This document shows positions 5,826 through 12,649 of a stretch of DNA of 13,964 nucleotides, piece by piece. This DNA comes from CAYJXA01 sp964404595 (GTDB lineage: Archaea; Nanobdellota; Nanobdellia; Woesearchaeales; GW2011-AR9), in NCBI GenBank assembly GCA_964404595.1, contig CAYOKQ010000043.1, positions 1 to 13,964 on the forward strand. Direction: 5' to 3'. A program made the position numbers and the translations under genes. Each line of letters starts with the position of its first letter. Position 1 is the stretch's first letter. The notes under the pieces were generated by a model that saw nothing but the letters and a program-made list of their open reading frames with translations, made no database searches and was not told the DNA's origin.

Positions 5826-6491
5826 TCATTTAATAACTTTATGCAANNNNNNNNNNAACTTTCCAAACTCACAATACTTCTTTATTACGCATTCTCCACA
5901 CCTTGGCTTGCGTGGCTGGCAAATTCGCTGCCCATGATCAACGAGGAGCATATTGACTTTACTCCATGATGATTGGGGAATTAATTTTTTGAGGGCTTCC
6001 TCAGTTTCCGGCGGCGTTTTTGTTTTCACCCAACCTAGCCTGTTGGCGATCCGAAACACGTGAATATCAACGGCGATCGCCGGCTGATGAAAAGCATAAT
6101 TTAAAATGCAGTTAGCCGTTTTTCGGCCAACACCAGGAAGGGTGGTTAATTCTTCCAGTGTTTTGGGAATAGTACCCTGATATTTCTCAACCACAATTTT
6201 GCTAAGTTCTTTTACGTGCTTTGCTTTTACGGTGTGAAAACCAATGCCGTAGAGATCTTTTTCCAGATCACTGAGATGGGCATTGGCCAAGTGCCCAGGA
6301 TTTGGATATTTCTGAAATAATTTTTTTACGATGGGAATAGTAGTTGAATCTCTCGTTCTGGCCGATAGCAAGGTGGCAATCAGTAATTGAAAAGGAGTGT
6401 GATCCTTGAGCTGCTCGAGCATGGTTGGTTGATGCAAAGGTTCGAGCAGTGAGAATACTTCTTGAATGGAATGAATCATCTTTCTATCCAT
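5826..6491 (-). CDS. nth: Endonuclease III, 3' end cut by an assembly gap
   Basis: A DNA glycosylase/AP lyase of base-excision repair that removes oxidised pyrimidines. Visible motifs: LLSARTRD (41-48), helix-hairpin-helix LPGVGRKTAN (118-127) with catalytic Lys K124, catalytic Asp D142 in VDIHVFRIANRLGW, and an iron-sulphur cluster loop of spacing C-X6-C-X2-C-X5-C (Cys 191, 198, 201, 207). The family is about 210 residues long, so the protein is complete or nearly so at residue 211. Beyond that a block of 10 N (5847-5856) interrupts the frame and the last few codons (LHKVIK) are not reliable. A second start at 6479 (residue 5) is possible. Only 9 bases separate it from the upstream gene ending at 6501, so the two probably form an operon. 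Confidence 0.92.
   Translation of the reverse strand: MDRKMIHSIQEVFSLLEPLHQPTMLEQLKDHTPFQLLIATLLSARTRDSTTIPIVKKLFQKYPNPGHLANAHLSDLEKDLYGIGFHTVKAKHVKELSKIVVEKYQGTIPKTLEELTTLPGVGRKTANCILNYAFHQPAIAVDIHVFRIANRLGWVKTKTPPETEEALKKLIPQSSWSKVNMLLVDHGQRICQPRKPRCGECVIKKYCEFGKXXXXLHKVIK
5847..5856. other. Assembly gap (10 N)
   Basis: Ten N placed at the 3' end of the nth gene. The round number suggests a scaffold join of unknown true length. Linkage and spacing between the left and right halves of the window rest on this join. Confidence 0.95.
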
Positions 6492-6500
6492 AATATAAGT

Positions 6501-7235
6501 TTACAAAATAATCTGTGGATCATCAATATTTCTCAAGTCTACTTGCTGCAAATTTCCATAGCCAAATCCTTTTTGGAGGCTACGTGCAATTATGCTCGAA
6601 TCTCCCAGCAAGCTGCGCAGCCCATTCTCCAAGCTCAGATCGCGCAGCGGTGCATGGACATCCTGTGCTCCATACCCCAATACTGTCAAATGCAAAGAGC
6701 GCAGCGGATCGTGCCTATTACCATCGTAGCAATGCAGTAGGAGCGAAAAATTCAGGCTGCGGAGTGTAAAGACAGTCTGGTCCTGATACTCTTCTTTTTC
6801 TAGTCTTCCCAAATACCTTAATGCCTGCACCGCGCTAAACCTCACCTTGCGAAAAGCGGAATCATTAAGTTCTTGAGGGGTGCGCATGCCGTACCGCAAA
6901 ACTTGGATAGGCATAAATGATTCAGGATAACTTTCCACAGGAATTACTTTTTGAAATGTTTCAATGCCGGCAAAAGGAGGAGAAAAATCATCCTCACCAC
7001 GAGGAGCTGGTTCAAGACGGGGTGCTGTTTCATACGGACCTTCGACCACCGACTCCGAAATTCTTCCTTCAAGTTGATCTAATTTGCTCTTATAGATATT
7101 TCTACGAACAAAATGCATCAGATAATGTCTTGTTTCTTCTTGGTGGATTCTCAGAGCATCACGCTCGGAAATAAAGTAGCTTCCCCCCACTTCTACCGGC
7201 GCATCGAGAGTTTCATACACTATTTGAAAAGGCAT
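6501..7235 (-). CDS. Protein of unknown function, 244 aa
   Basis: I do not recognise this protein. It has no signal peptide, no membrane helix and a single Cys. The N-terminal part (1-60) is mixed alpha/beta with a charged helix (SERDALRIHQEETRHYLMHFVRRN). A Pro/Glu-rich stretch around 70-90 (APRLEPAPRGEDDFSPP) looks like a flexible linker. The C-terminal part has repeated Leu-rich turns of the type LRSLNFSLLLH, LRSLHLTVLG, LRDLSLENGLRSLLG, a hint of a short repeat or solenoid. It is first in a minus-strand unit with endonuclease III, 9 bases apart, which hints at a link to DNA repair without proving one. A TATA box overlapping a dyad lies 25 bases upstream. Confidence 0.65.
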   Translation of the reverse strand: MPFQIVYETLDAPVEVGGSYFISERDALRIHQEETRHYLMHFVRRNIYKSKLDQLEGRISESVVEGPYETAPRLEPAPRGEDDFSPPFAGIETFQKVIPVESYPESFMPIQVLRYGMRTPQELNDSAFRKVRFSAVQALRYLGRLEKEEYQDQTVFTLRSLNFSLLLHCYDGNRHDPLRSLHLTVLGYGAQDVHAPLRDLSLENGLRSLLGDSSIIARSLQKGFGYGNLQQVDLRNIDDPQIIL

Positions 7236-7252
7236 ACTACAAGAAATAAGGT

Positions 7253-7268
7253 AATCTATTTATAGATT
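7253..7268 (-). promoter_or_regulatory. TATA box inside a 7-bp-arm dyad (possible operator)
   Basis: AATCTATTTATAGATT: perfect 7-bp arms (AATCTAT/ATAGATT) around two central bases. Read on the minus strand, CTATAAATAG is the TATA box, centred 25 bases before the ATG at 7235. A repressor bound to the dyad would block TBP. Confidence 0.5.
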
Positions 7269-7289
7269 GTTGTAGCAAAGACCACAGAT

Positions 7290-7388
7290 TCACAGAATGA
7301 TATTGCTGTCCTGAGCAAACACAGAGAGTATCTTATCGGCAGAAAGTTTTAGGGCAAAACCTTGCGCACGTGCGTCTTCAATGGTCAT
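7290..7388 (-). CDS. Possible 32-aa small protein
   Basis: A short frame starting MTIEDARAQGFALKLSADK and ending DSNIIL, with one likely amphipathic helix. An AAATATTTAGC box (7414-7424) lies about 31 bases upstream of the ATG, so a leaderless transcript is possible. It lies alone in the 206-base gap between the membrane redox protein and the unknown 244-aa gene, on their strand. No homology is recognised, and chance is a fair explanation for a frame this short. Confidence 0.25.
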   Translation of the reverse strand: MTIEDARAQGFALKLSADKILSVFAQDSNIIL

Positions 7389-7441
7389 AGCAAGTATAGT
7401 AGTGAAGCTATTAGCTAAATATTTCTATTCTCTAGTATAGG

Positions 7442-8569
7442 TCACGTAAACAGCAGTCCGATTCCAAATAAGATGACAATCACCGCCAGAATAAAATTAA
7501 AAACTTTAATGTAATGCCAATACCACTTTTGAATATTCAAAGGATCGTGGGGCGCTTTTTTCTCGGCCTGCAGATATAATTTCTGACGGATAAAATACAC
7601 CAGCAAAATGAAAAAAGCAGGACGCAGCACCAGGAGAAACAAATGATATAATATAAGCGGTACAACCGTTACCCGGCCAATGTTTAACGTAAATAAAGTG
7701 CGCAGGGCCAGCAAAGTGCTGTTTGCCAGCGGCAAGGTAAATAAAGCCACAATAAATCCTAGCACGAATACGCCGCTGGAAGAAAATAATATATCCATCG
7801 ATTTCTGTAATCCCCGCTGGGCATGAATTTTGCGCAGCAGCGGCTTGAGCGTATCCATAAAGTCTTTTACCTGGGTTAAAGCGAAAATAATGACGATCAA
7901 GCCAAGTACTTTCAGAATAAATGAGGAGATGGGAGAGAGTGCAAACCAGGAAAATAATCCCAGGCCAAACAGGAGGTAGGCAAGATATACACCTCCTACG
8001 TAAATGAACCCTTTCTTCATCATTTCATCTTTATCTTTGAGGGTGATGAGAAAGAGAAACAATACCGACAAGATTGCAAATGCAGAAATGCTGAAACTAT
8101 TGGCAAAAGCTGAGCCAGTAACGCGGGTAAAAGTGAGAGTCCTGAGAACGTCGGGAGGCGCACCTTGCCCAATAACACCTATAACTCCCCGATCAGTGAG
8201 GGCAGGACAAGCATCATCGGCATTATCACGAAGGCGTGCTTCTAGCAGATCCAGAACCGGCTGCGAGCCTACAAAATAATTTCCGGCAACGAACACGGCC
8301 GGAATTGCCTGCTCGGATTCAGTGATTTTATAAGAGCTGAAAAAATCATATAACTTTTTTACATTTTCAGTGTTGTAATATACTTCAAATTTTTGGAGAC
8401 GAAGATTAGGATGCTCACGCTGAAGGTCCTCCAGATAAAGATCAACAGTGGAGCATTCAGTACATCCTTGACCATAAAAATAATAAATGCAATCAGTTTC
8501 TGCTGCCTGAGCAAATACCATTGATACACAGAATAAAAATACATAGATCAGGAATATTTTCTTCACCAT
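7442..8569 (-). CDS. Exported glutaredoxin-like domain fused to a CcdA/DsbD-like membrane domain
   Basis: A 375-aa membrane protein. Residues 1-22 are a signal peptide (FLIYVFLFCVSMVFAQA). Residues 26-115 are a thioredoxin-fold domain with redox motif CTEC (36-39) and a cis-Pro (IP, 89-90), facing outside the cell. Six membrane segments follow (about 152-176, 187-210, 214-234, 265-290, 303-327, 353-375), matching the CcdA/DsbD transporter core that moves electrons from cytosolic thioredoxin across the membrane. The order of conserved stretches (ITLKDKDEMMKKGF, YLLFGLGLF, LKPLLRKIH, GVFVLGFIVALFTLP) fits archaeal glutaredoxin-CcdA fusions. However, the two membrane cysteines expected in NPC and LPC are Ser162 and Leu281. 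It diverges from the thioredoxin gene at 8627. Family assignment is good; function is uncertain because of the missing cysteines. Confidence 0.78.
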   Translation of the reverse strand: MVKKIFLIYVFLFCVSMVFAQAAETDCIYYFYGQGCTECSTVDLYLEDLQREHPNLRLQKFEVYYNTENVKKLYDFFSSYKITESEQAIPAVFVAGNYFVGSQPVLDLLEARLRDNADDACPALTDRGVIGVIGQGAPPDVLRTLTFTRVTGSAFANSFSISAFAILSVLFLFLITLKDKDEMMKKGFIYVGGVYLAYLLFGLGLFSWFALSPISSFILKVLGLIVIIFALTQVKDFMDTLKPLLRKIHAQRGLQKSMDILFSSSGVFVLGFIVALFTLPLANSTLLALRTLFTLNIGRVTVVPLILYHLFLLVLRPAFFILLVYFIRQKLYLQAEKKAPHDPLNIQKWYWHYIKVFNFILAVIVILFGIGLLFT

Positions 8570-8594
8570 CTTTCAACATCAGAAATAAAAGATA

Positions 8595-8606
8595 AGTTTA
8601 TAAATG
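8595..8606. promoter_or_regulatory. Palindromic TATA box shared by the divergent redox pair
   Basis: AGTTTATAAATG contains the perfect palindrome TTTATAAA (8597-8604). It is centred about 27 bases before the thioredoxin ATG at 8627 and about 31 bases before the membrane-protein ATG at 8569, and so can serve both. Confidence 0.5.
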
Positions 8607-8626
8607 TTTTTACGTCTCCTCCTGAA

Positions 8627-8950
8627 ATGGTCATGGAACTGGCGGCAGATTCATTTCGAAAGGAGATTCAAGGATCGATACCGATTATTATTGATTTTTG
8701 GGCATCGTGGTGCGGCCCTTGTAAAATGCTCGCCCCTATTTTTGAGGAAGTAAGTAAAGAGTACGTTGGACGATTGCGATTTGCTAAAATTTCAACTGAG
8801 GATTTTCCACAGATAGCCGAAGAACATGATATTACCGGCATACCTTGCGTGATTGTATTTAAAAATGGCAAAGAGGCAGATAGGATTATAGGTTTTAGCC
8901 CCAAGCCTATTCTGAAGCAGAAGATTGATGCAGTGCTGGCGAGTGCATAG
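8627..8950 (+). CDS. trxA: Thioredoxin
   Basis: A 107-aa classic cytosolic thioredoxin, a general disulphide reductase. Residues 20-37 (IIIDFWASWCGPCKMLAP) hold the active site WCGPC (C29, C32) and the buried Asp of the family in IDFWA (D23). The cis-proline is P73 in ITGIPCVIVFKNG; the residue after it is Cys74, where Thr is usual, giving a third cysteine close to the active site. Start 8627 fits the TATA spacing; the ATG two codons later is an alternative. Placement back to back with an exported thioredoxin-fold/CcdA-like protein suggests a shared redox route. Confidence 0.93.
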   Translation: MVMELAADSFRKEIQGSIPIIIDFWASWCGPCKMLAPIFEEVSKEYVGRLRFAKISTEDFPQIAEEHDITGIPCVIVFKNGKEADRIIGFSPKPILKQKIDAVLASA

Positions 8951-8955
8951 GCAAT

Positions 8956-8964
8956 CTTTATATA
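8956..8964 (+). promoter_or_regulatory. TATA box of the membrane protein at 8987
   Basis: CTTTATATA is centred about 27 bases before the ATG at 8987, in the 36-base gap after thioredoxin. The membrane gene therefore has its own start and is not only a read-through product. Confidence 0.6.
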
Positions 8965-8986
8965 CCTATTTTGATTCCTTTAGAAT

Positions 8987-9697
8987 ATGGTGGCAGATAA
9001 TTTTGAACAGCTCATTTCTCCATTTATTGCTTTTTCGGCGCTTATTGCGGCGTTATCTGGTCTTTTTCTCATTACTACCCTATTCAAAAATAAAATTAAA
9101 GAATTGTTTGATGATGCAAATTATTTCATGTTTTTCTTTCTGACAATAGGATACACCTTGTATGCGTTAGGAGAACTGAGCTGGTACCTTATATTAAAGA
9201 CCACTGGAGAGCCGGATGCTAACAGCATTGCCGATGTATATTGGTCGGCTGGTTCGCTAGCTAGTCTTTGTGCTTTTGCTATGTTTGCATATATAATGCA
9301 TAAACGCTACGGGCAACAACAACACCGCACTTGGCTGATTCTTATCGCAGGGATCAGTTTTGCGGTTCTGATGTACTTCTTCTTTATCATACAAACTGCA
9401 ACACAGGCTTATCCTTTCGGATATTTTTATTTAATCATGAGCTCTATTATCCTGATTTTATCTATTAATATAATTCTTTTCCGTCAAAAGATAACAGAAT
9501 TAAATTATGGCTTTATGCAGGTTTTTTTTCTTGCTACTATCAGTACTTTTGTTGGCGACGCTTTGTTTTTATATACTACTACGCATGGAACGTATGGGCT
9601 GATCGGAGCAGTTGCTGGACTTGCATATTTGGCCGCCTATGCTTTCAACGCAATAGCTTTAATTCTCGCTTCAATTCGGTTTTACCGTTCCGGCTGA
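8987..9697 (+). CDS. Multi-span membrane protein, sensor-module type
   Basis: A 236-aa protein with about seven membrane helices: residues 10-30, 45-68, 83-104, 116-137, 142-163, 175-196 and 206-230. The pattern YALGELSWYLILKTTGEPDANSIADVYWSAGSL (about 59-91) resembles the membrane sensor module that precedes GGDEF or histidine kinase domains in many prokaryotes, where the equivalent is ALGE-W and P-SIADVFYLLGYPL. Here no output domain follows; the protein stops at RFYRSG. It may be a stand-alone receptor or use a separate partner. Rhodopsin-type retinal binding is not indicated: I see no DxxxK in the last helix. A leaderless start is supported by the TATA box at 8956. Confidence 0.6.
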   Translation: MVADNFEQLISPFIAFSALIAALSGLFLITTLFKNKIKELFDDANYFMFFFLTIGYTLYALGELSWYLILKTTGEPDANSIADVYWSAGSLASLCAFAMFAYIMHKRYGQQQHRTWLILIAGISFAVLMYFFFIIQTATQAYPFGYFYLIMSSIILILSINIILFRQKITELNYGFMQVFFLATISTFVGDALFLYTTTHGTYGLIGAVAGLAYLAAYAFNAIALILASIRFYRSG

Positions 9698-9727
9698 AAA
9701 CAAGGATTTTAGCCATAATTAGAAAAA

Positions 9728-10171
9728 ATGATACAAAGATATCGGATGAAAGAACATAGCAGAAGAAGCAGAACCCTTGCCATTCGAAGGGCTACTTTAG
9801 CCGATATCTTTTATGTGCGACAAACGATCAAAAAAGAAGATCTGGGAAATTGCGCCCCGGTATTTTATTTTCGGTGGGTAATTAAACAAGGGATTGCTTT
9901 GGTCATAGAATATAAACAGCAAAGAGTAGGTTTTCTTATAGGGGAGATTAATACCGATATTGCTTATGCACAGTTGGTATATCTATTTGTCCACCCCCGG
10001 TTTAGAAGAAAGACTTTGGGAACAGCTCTCTTGAAAAAATTTTTGTTGGCCTGCAGACAAAAAGGAGTGAAATATATCGATCTTCATACCAAGATTGATG
10101 CTACCAAGTTCTATCAAAAATTCGGCTTTAAGGCAGAAGGAAAATTTATCACTATGTACAAAAAAATTTAA
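9728..10171 (+). CDS. GNAT-family N-acetyltransferase
   Basis: A 147-aa minimal GNAT enzyme. LAIRRATLADIFYVRQTI (17-34) is the first strand and helix, AYAQLVYLFVHPRFRRKTLGTALLKKFL (79-106) the core strand and acetyl-CoA loop (R93-R94-K95-T96-L97-G98-T99-A100), and YIDLHTKIDATKFYQKFGFKAEGKFITMYKK the C-terminal half with the common ATKFYQKFGF signature. It resembles RimI-like or small-molecule enzymes; the acceptor is not visible. The basic first 15 residues (MIQRYRMKEHSRRSR) precede the fold, so the true start may be the ATG at 9746 (residue 7). It lies 30 bases after the membrane gene without a clear TATA box and may share its transcript. Confidence 0.8.
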   Translation: MIQRYRMKEHSRRSRTLAIRRATLADIFYVRQTIKKEDLGNCAPVFYFRWVIKQGIALVIEYKQQRVGFLIGEINTDIAYAQLVYLFVHPRFRRKTLGTALLKKFLLACRQKGVKYIDLHTKIDATKFYQKFGFKAEGKFITMYKKI

Positions 10172-10181
10172 AAGTCGACAC

Positions 10182-10190
10182 ATTTATTAA
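10182..10190 (+). promoter_or_regulatory. TATA box of bud32
   Basis: ATTTATTAA is centred about 26 bases before the ATG at 10212, supporting that start and a separate transcript from the GNAT gene. Confidence 0.55.
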
Positions 10191-10211
10191 TGAGTTCCCT
10201 TTCTTTTAAGT

Positions 10212-10820
10212 ATGATCAAAATTGCCCAAGGCGCCGAAGCAGTCCTGTTTCAAGATCGAGGCACCATCATAAAAGAGAGGCTGAGCAAGGCTTACCGATT
10301 GCCGCAACTGGATCAATCCCTGCGCCAGTTCCGCACTCGGCGCGAGGCCAAGATATTGCAGAAATTGGAAGAATTGAATTTCCCGGCCCCCCATTTACAA
10401 GAGTTTTCAGATAAACGAATGAGCATCGTGATGGATTTCATTCCCGGAGAAAAGTTAAGAGACGTGTTGGCAGTGGAAGATGATTATGAGATTCTCGCCA
10501 AAGAAATTGGTAACAAGATAGGCCTATTACATGAAAAGGATATTATTCATGGTGATTTGACTACCTCTAATATGATTTTGCATAAAGACATGCAGGAAAT
10601 ATTCCTGATTGACTTTGGCCTGAGTTCTTTCTCTGAGAAAATGGAAGATAAAGCTGTAGACTTGCACTTACTCGATCGGGCGCTCGAGAGCAAGCATCAC
10701 CAGAAGTATCCGGGTATTTTTGATAAAGTGCTCGAAGGATATAAAGAATCTAATCCAGAGGCTGCGCAGGTGTTAGCCCGATTTGCACAGGTGCAAAAGA
10801 GAGGAAGGAATAAGAAATAA
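10212..10820 (+). CDS. bud32: KEOPS kinase/ATPase Bud32
   Basis: A 202-aa small kinase of the KEOPS complex, which makes the t6A modification at position 37 of ANN-decoding tRNAs together with Kae1, Cgi121 and Pcc1. Signatures: AQGAEAVLF (5-13), ATP Lys K21 in IIKERLSKAYRLPQLD, the R-RREAKIL helix (41-49), catalytic loop HGDLTTSN (113-120), DFG (134-136), EDKAVDLHLLDRA (145-157), and a basic C-terminal tail QKRGRNKK that is typical of Bud32. It is a separate gene, whereas many archaea carry a Kae1-Bud32 fusion. No other KEOPS gene is in the window. The stop codon is one base away from the stop of the convergent Fic gene. Confidence 0.93.
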   Translation: MIKIAQGAEAVLFQDRGTIIKERLSKAYRLPQLDQSLRQFRTRREAKILQKLEELNFPAPHLQEFSDKRMSIVMDFIPGEKLRDVLAVEDDYEILAKEIGNKIGLLHEKDIIHGDLTTSNMILHKDMQEIFLIDFGLSSFSEKMEDKAVDLHLLDRALESKHHQKYPGIFDKVLEGYKESNPEAAQVLARFAQVQKRGRNKK

Positions 10821-10821
10821 A

Positions 10822-11790
10822 TTAAAGATATTCGTAGTATATTTCAAAAAATTTTCGGAAAGTTTCTTTATAATGTTTAAGAGCAAAGCGCATTAAAATA
10901 AGAGAGGTACCATGATCTGCTGCATCAAGTGCTTTCAAATAACTACTCCGACTTGTTTTTCGAATGATGATGGGAAAATATTTTTTTCGTAGCAAAATGT
11001 AATTCAGTAAAAATCTGCCCATTCTACCGTTTCCATCGCAAAAAGGATGAATTTTTTCAAATTGAGCATGAAACCTAACCGCTAATTCCAAAGGGTGGAG
11101 TTTTTGGTTATATTCTTTGTACCATTGCAAAAGATGTTCCATGTCTTTGAATATGTGTTCAGGCTTGCTTAAAGTCGTGGTTGATTTACCGAGTAATATT
11201 ACCGGCACCGTTCTATATCCTATCCGACCATCAATTTTGTCCAAAAGACGACGATGAAGGTCTATTATAAATTCATGACTCAAAGGCTTGCGAGATTCTT
11301 GTAAGTATACAAATAAATCATATGAATTCTGGGCATCGTAAATTTCCCGCAGGTCTTTACCGGAACTTATGCGGTGCTCGAACAGGACTTCAGCCATATT
11401 TTTTAGAGTTAGTGAATTTCCCTCAAGGGCATTACTTTCAAAGACGTAATTGGCAATGAAACGTTTATAGAGGTCTTCTCTATTGCGAGAATGTAAGCGT
11501 TTCATAATCTGCCAATACTTGAGATTCATTTCTTCAATCTTTTCAGCTTCCTCTTGCGTAAAAGGATACGTGAATGTGTACTGCCTGCTAAGATATTGTA
11601 CTCGAAGGGATTTCTCTTTCTGCAAAAACTCTTCATTATATTCTACTGGAGCTTCGGCTACTTTAAACGCCGGGGACGTTGGAGGATAAGGACCCAAGTA
11701 CTTTGAGATTTTACGAACGGTATTGCCAATTCTTACTGATTTTTCAGCATATGCATATTTTTTCCCTTTTATAGTCTTAATGGTGAGCAT
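10822..11790 (-). CDS. fic: Fic-domain protein, class II (N-terminal inhibitory helix)
   Basis: A 322-aa Fic/DOC-family protein, an enzyme type that transfers AMP or another nucleotide moiety to proteins. The active-site motif HPFCDGNGRMGR (248-259) matches HPFx(D/E)GNGRxxR fully. SNALEGN (119-125) is the inhibitory (S/T)xxxE(G/N) motif, on the N-terminal side of the Fic core, which makes this class II with E123 expected to block ATP binding. The flap region is around VPVILLGKS (195-203). The N-terminal 45 residues (KYAYAEKSVRIGNTVRKISKYLGPYPP) resemble the small beta domain often present in archaeal Fic proteins. No antitoxin gene is needed or seen. Convergent with bud32, stops one base apart. 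An AT-rich promoter lies upstream. Confidence 0.9.
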   Translation of the reverse strand: MLTIKTIKGKKYAYAEKSVRIGNTVRKISKYLGPYPPTSPAFKVAEAPVEYNEEFLQKEKSLRVQYLSRQYTFTYPFTQEEAEKIEEMNLKYWQIMKRLHSRNREDLYKRFIANYVFESNALEGNSLTLKNMAEVLFEHRISSGKDLREIYDAQNSYDLFVYLQESRKPLSHEFIIDLHRRLLDKIDGRIGYRTVPVILLGKSTTTLSKPEHIFKDMEHLLQWYKEYNQKLHPLELAVRFHAQFEKIHPFCDGNGRMGRFLLNYILLRKKYFPIIIRKTSRSSYLKALDAADHGTSLILMRFALKHYKETFRKFFEIYYEYL

Positions 11791-11810
11791 AAAAAATAAT
11801 TAGTACTACA

Positions 11811-11823
11811 TATATTTAAATAT
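11811..11823 (-). promoter_or_regulatory. Palindromic TATA region of the Fic gene
   Basis: It contains ATATTTAAATAT (11812-11823), a perfect 12-bp palindrome, centred about 27 bases upstream of the Fic ATG at 11790. It is the only AT box in reach. Confidence 0.5.
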
Positions 11824-11907
11824 TTCTGTAAATGTAGGGTTAACTAGTTTATTTTCAGTCTTTTTAACTTTTCTTCAATTCAAAATTTAATTTATTCTCT
11901 AAATTAA
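11824..11907. other. A/T-rich intergenic region
   Basis: This lies between the end of the methyltransferase gene and the Fic promoter, both on the minus strand. It is A/T-rich with short homopolymer runs. On the minus strand no T-run longer than four to five is present, so a terminator is not clear. No gene is seen. Confidence 0.4.
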
Positions 11908-12573
11908 TTAATAAATCCATTTGGTGGCAATCGTTCCCGGTCCGCGCCTGCCCCAAATAGGACCATCGTCGTACATAAGCCCGGCCTGCGCCATATTATC
12001 CCGAGCCATGCGCGCACAAGAATACGTCGCCAGAATTCCAGTTGGCTTCATTACCCGCCACATTTCTTGAAACAAAGGCACTTGCCACATATGCGGGGCT
12101 GTTTTGGGAGAAAAAGGATCGAAGAATATAGCATCAAAATAATTTTCAGTAAGCTGCTTGGCCGTTTCATTGGCATCGCCCAAAATTACTTTGACGGTTA
12201 CTTTTCCTTGGCAAAATTCTAAGTTTGACGGTATCAATTGCTTGTAATAAGGGTAAAAGGCAATGGCAGGATTCACTTCCTGAATTTTCTTAATGATTTC
12301 AGGATCATATTCTAACCCTATAACGTTGATCTCACAATCAGGATTTTCTTCGAGCGCTACCGAGATGGCCATGGCTGAGTTATATCCAATGCCAAAACAT
12401 ACATCCAAAATAGTGATCTTGCCAATTTTAGCCAATTCTTTAATCTTGCAGGGGAGGGCATATTTTTGCAAGGCTTCTTCTGCAGCTCCTTTGACAGAAT
12501 GATAACATTCTCCAATTTCTTGGTTGAGAAAGCTTTCCGTTTTATCAGCAGTAATTATTTTGAAGAGGTTCAT
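11908..12573 (-). CDS. MnmC2-type (DUF752) SAM methyltransferase, stand-alone
   Basis: A 221-aa Rossmann-fold methyltransferase. Family signatures: GECYHSVKGAAEEAL (21-35, the YHSxxGAxxE motif), SAM motif I LDVCFGIGYNSA (56-67), acidic motif II GLEYDPEI (86-93), GDANETA (132-138), the key DAIFFDPFSPKTAPHMW (147-163) and GRRGPGT (208-214). In bacteria this domain is the methylating half of MnmC, which completes mnm5s2U at the tRNA wobble position, usually fused to an FAD oxidase. Here the oxidase part is absent, as in other orphan MnmC2 proteins. In archaea the substrate may be a related wobble uridine; that is inference. It lies 76 bases after gins51 on the same strand with its own TATA box. 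Confidence 0.85.
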   Translation of the reverse strand: MNLFKIITADKTESFLNQEIGECYHSVKGAAEEALQKYALPCKIKELAKIGKITILDVCFGIGYNSAMAISVALEENPDCEINVIGLEYDPEIIKKIQEVNPAIAFYPYYKQLIPSNLEFCQGKVTVKVILGDANETAKQLTENYFDAIFFDPFSPKTAPHMWQVPLFQEMWRVMKPTGILATYSCARMARDNMAQAGLMYDDGPIWGRRGPGTIATKWIY

Positions 12574-12594
12574 CTAAAACTTAAAAATAGGTTG

Positions 12595-12606
12595 ATTTTA
12601 AAAATT
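12595..12606 (-). promoter_or_regulatory. TATA box of the methyltransferase gene
   Basis: On the minus strand it reads AATTTTTAAAAT, centred about 27 bases before the ATG at 12573. This supports transcription separate from gins51. Confidence 0.5.
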
Positions 12607-12649
12607 TTCCTGCTTATATACTAACGATTGCAAGATATCTTCTACCCAA

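Noticed and set aside
8004..8279. 91-residue plus-strand frame
   Set aside because: It lies fully inside the minus-strand membrane redox gene and its Arg/Ser-rich translation looks like a shadow.
8987..9697. Microbial rhodopsin
   Set aside because: The helix count fits, but no retinal-binding Lys in a last-helix DxxxK setting is present, and the conserved patterns match a sensor module better.
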